Source: Phycisphaerales bacterium (GTDB taxonomy: Bacteria; Planctomycetota; Phycisphaerae; Phycisphaerales; UBA1924). From it: 5,743 bases of DNA. Positions 3,637 through 5,743 of this stretch are shown piece after piece. Each line of letters opens with the position of its first letter. The stretch's first letter is position 1. Made by a program: the position numbers and the translations under genes. The notes under the pieces were generated by a model. The model was not told the DNA's origin, did not search any database, and saw only the letters and a list, made by a program, of their open reading frames with translations. The stretch covers positions 1 to 5,743 of the forward strand of contig JAUXUZ010000443.1 of assembly GCA_030680655.1 (NCBI GenBank). Direction: 5' to 3'.

Positions 3637-5743
3637 ATGCGCGTTTCAGCTGAACGTACTGCTCGCTCGCTCTTGGTTACTGCTGTGGGCGCGTGGGCGC
3701 TTGCGGGTGCTTCGATCGCACTGGCCCAAACGGCCGGCACGACGACCCCCGCGGCACCCGTCAATTCCGTGACCACCGCGCAGGCGCTGGTCGGATCCGG
3801 CAAACTCGTTGAGGCGCGGGCACAACTCGCCGCCATCACCGGAGATGCCAAGGCGACCGCCGACGACCGCGCCAAGGCCGCGGCACTGCTGGCGGGCGTC
3901 GAGAAGCGCATCGCCGCGATGGACTCCAACGAGCTTTCGCTCCAGAAGTCGGAGTGGATGCTGAAGACCGGCGACTTCAAGGCCGCTCAGCGACAGGCCT
4001 TCGCCGTCGCGACCAGCTCAACGGCCGACACCGCGGCCAAGGCACGCGCCTCGGTGCTGCTCAAGGCGGCCGAGTCGAGCATCGGCAACGCCGGCGCCCT
4101 CGCCGAGCCGGGTGAGCCCAAGCCCGGTCAGCCCGCGCCGGTCGATCTGCCCGACATGCCCAAGCTCCCGGGCAAGCCCGCCGATCCCTACTTCCCCGTG
4201 CAGCCCAAGCCGGTTGCGCCGCCCGCGCCCGCCGCCGCTCCTGAAGCGCCGGTCGCCCCCAAGGCGCCCGAGGCTCCGAAGTCCGACGCACCGAAGGCCG
4301 CTGCACAGCCGCCGGCCGCTGCGCCCGCCGCGGCCCCGGCAGCTCCGCCGATGAGCGACGCCGACAAGCTGATGCAGATGGCCTTCAAGGCCGATGCGCA
4401 GCGCCTGATCGCCGAGGGTGACGCGGCCTACGCCGACGCCAAGTACGCCGAGGCCGCCCGGCTTTACGAGAAGTCTTTGGGCGGCTACCGCGACTACCTC
4501 AGCGCAGAGGAGATCGCCTCGGCCGAGAAGAAGCTCGCCGAGAGCAAGGTGCACATGGGCACCGCCGGCGCCGGCTCGCTGGAGGGCCAGGTGGCCGACA
4601 CCTACCGGCTGGTGCGCGAGAAGACGACCGCCGAGTTCACCAACGCGATGAACGAGGCCAACAGCGCGATCAAGGCCGGCGACTTCGCCAAGGCGAAGGA
4701 CCAGGTCGGTGTCGCCCGCCTCACCGCCGACCGCGCCCGCGCGTACTTCTCCGACGCGGAGATGGACGCGATGAGCAAGAAGGCCGCGGACCTTGGGCGC
4801 ACGATCGATGACGAGGCCGAGAAGGCTCGCGTCAAGCAGGCCCAGGTCGAGCAGCAGAAGGCCCGTGAGAAGACCCAGGCCCTGGAGTCTCAGCTGGCGG
4901 CCGACCGGACCCGGCGCGTTGAGGAGAGCCTCAAGCGCGTGCGTGCTCTGCAGAAGGAGCAGAAGTACAACGAGGCCCTCGAGGTCGTCAACAACGTCCT
5001 GTTCATGGACCCGACCAACCCCACGGCCGAGCTGCTGCGGGACATGCTCCTTGAGATCCGCGCGTTCCAGCAGCGTGACATCAACGTCGCCCGCAACCAG
5101 AACTCCATGGTGGCGATGCGGATCGAGAACCTCCTCGCGACGCGCCCCCCGCTGGGCATCATCGAGTACCCCGATGACTGGGCGCGCATCTCGATGACGC
5201 GCACCGGCTCGGGCGGGTTCTTCGAGAGCCCCGAGAACCGCCGCGCCGACGCCGCGATGAGCAAGATGATCCCCGCGGTGTTCGACAAGGTCCCCCTTGC
5301 CAACGCCCTGGCCTACATCGGCGAGGCGGCCGGTGTGAAGATCGACACCGACTGGAAGAGCCTTGAGACGGTCAACGTCGAGCCCGCTACAACGGTCTCG
5401 ATGTCGCTGGGCGAGCAGCCGGCCAAGGTCGTGCTCGAGCGTCTTCTCAAGCAGGTGAGCAAGGACCGCTTCAACAAGGCCGACTTCGCGGTCAACGACG
5501 GCATCATCGCCGTCGGCTCGGCCGACGCGATCAAGCAGCAGACGGTGACGGTGACCTACCCGATCGCCGACATGCTGCTGTTCGCCCCCGACTTCACCGA
5601 TATCCCCGTGCTGGACCTTGAGAGCAAGATCGGCAACAAGGCCGCCAAGCGCGTCGCCGCGAGCGACCCGTTCCGCGGCGACCGCAAGGCGATGGTGCCC
5701 GACAAGAAGGAACGCATCCGCCAGATCGTGACCGTGATCCAGC
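3637..5743 (+). CDS. Exported TPR/coiled-coil protein with secretin-type STN-like domain; C-terminus beyond the window
   Basis: 702 codons are present with no stop. Residues 1-30 are a Sec signal peptide (basic MRVSAERTARS, hydrophobic core, ALA before Q31). Residues 49-150 hold TPR-like helices (GSGKLVEARAQL, LKTGDFKAAQRQ). Residues 157-239 are a Pro/Ala/Lys linker. Residues 243-370 return to TPR-like helices (EGDAAYADAKYAEAARLYEK; KAGDFAKAKDQ). Residues about 389-440 are a charged coiled coil, then another TPR-like pair (EQKYNEALEVVNNVLFMDPT). Residues 545-632 resemble the STN/N0-type domain of secretins and TonB receptors: VPLANALAYIGEAAGVKID, then VSMSLGEQPAKVVLERLL and a strand pair DFAVNDGIIAVGS. 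TVTYPIADMLLFAPDFTDIP follows, a Y-x-I-x-D-L-L-type segment I associate with planctomycete secretin-like proteins. A C-terminal secretin channel would prove a type II/III secretion or pilus outer-membrane role, but it is not in view; other outcomes are a periplasmic scaffold. The gene probably has its own promoter. Confidence 0.85.
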   Translation, partial: MRVSAERTARSLLVTAVGAWALAGASIALAQTAGTTTPAAPVNSVTTAQALVGSGKLVEARAQLAAITGDAKATADDRAKAAALLAGVEKRIAAMDSNELSLQKSEWMLKTGDFKAAQRQAFAVATSSTADTAAKARASVLLKAAESSIGNAGALAEPGEPKPGQPAPVDLPDMPKLPGKPADPYFPVQPKPVAPPAPAAAPEAPVAPKAPEAPKSDAPKAAAQPPAAAPAAAPAAPPMSDADKLMQMAFKADAQRLIAEGDAAYADAKYAEAARLYEKSLGGYRDYLSAEEIASAEKKLAESKVHMGTAGAGSLEGQVADTYRLVREKTTAEFTNAMNEANSAIKAGDFAKAKDQVGVARLTADRARAYFSDAEMDAMSKKAADLGRTIDDEAEKARVKQAQVEQQKAREKTQALESQLAADRTRRVEESLKRVRALQKEQKYNEALEVVNNVLFMDPTNPTAELLRDMLLEIRAFQQRDINVARNQNSMVAMRIENLLATRPPLGIIEYPDDWARISMTRTGSGGFFESPENRRADAAMSKMIPAVFDKVPLANALAYIGEAAGVKIDTDWKSLETVNVEPATTVSMSLGEQPAKVVLERLLKQVSKDRFNKADFAVNDGIIAVGSADAIKQQTVTVTYPIADMLLFAPDFTDIPVLDLESKIGNKAAKRVAASDPFRGDRKAMVPDKKERIRQIVTVIQ

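Noticed and set aside
3380..3772. 130-codon plus-strand frame starting after the acidic protein
   Set aside because: It overlaps the signal peptide of the STN gene in another frame; the composition is unstructured and the region contains the G-rich intergenic DNA.
4018..4554. 178-codon minus-strand frame rich in Gly, Leu and Arg
   Set aside because: It is antisense to the Pro/Ala linker and TPR part of the STN gene, whose frame is continuous and strongly G/C-ending at third positions.

Overview
The window is high-GC DNA with strongly G/C-ending codons in its conserved genes. The combination of a C-type-lectin-like secreted protein, a type III pantothenate kinase and a very long TPR/coiled-coil protein carrying a secretin-type (STN-like) domain suggests a planctomycete, most likely of the Phycisphaerae. 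This placement is inferred from gene content and style; no rRNA or other marker gene is present.

Layout. (1) Bases 1-283, minus strand: the 5' part of a secreted C-type-lectin-like gene that runs off the left edge. It has a perfect GGAGG ribosome binding site, a plausible promoter and a good signal peptide, but the signal peptide and the lectin domain are in different reading frames, so the sequence contains an apparent frameshift. (2) Bases 284-917: about 630 bases without a convincing gene. They hold the lectin promoter, an array of twelve degenerate 21-bp tandem repeats with no indels (413-664), a patch of short direct and inverted GATCCGTG-type repeats (687-775), and a hairpin just after the coaX stop. 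(3) Bases 918-1859, minus strand: coaX, type III pantothenate kinase, complete, with Ser replacing the usual first-motif Asp. (4) Bases 1860-1934: a 75-base divergent intergenic region; neither flanking gene has a Shine-Dalgarno sequence and each has a TANNNT box 5-6 bases before its start codon. (5) Bases 1935-3377, plus strand: an unrecognised acidic protein with a glycine-rich disordered N-terminus, a folded core and a disordered tail, ending in a hairpin that begins inside the stop codon. (6) Bases 3378-3636: G-rich intergenic DNA with a G-quadruplex motif and a candidate promoter. (7) Bases 3637-5743, plus strand: an exported protein with TPR-like helices, a Pro/Ala linker, a coiled coil and an STN-like domain, running off the right edge.

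The genes do not form one operon: the lectin gene and coaX are transcribed leftward from separate promoters, and the two rightward genes are separated by a hairpin and a 259-base gap. The pantothenate kinase is a housekeeping coenzyme A gene; the lectin-like and STN proteins are envelope or exported proteins. I see no sign of a defence island, integrase, IS element, CRISPR array or tRNA. The signals most worth a second look are the 21-bp array, the frameshifted lectin gene, the altered CoaX active-site motif and the unrecognised acidic protein.
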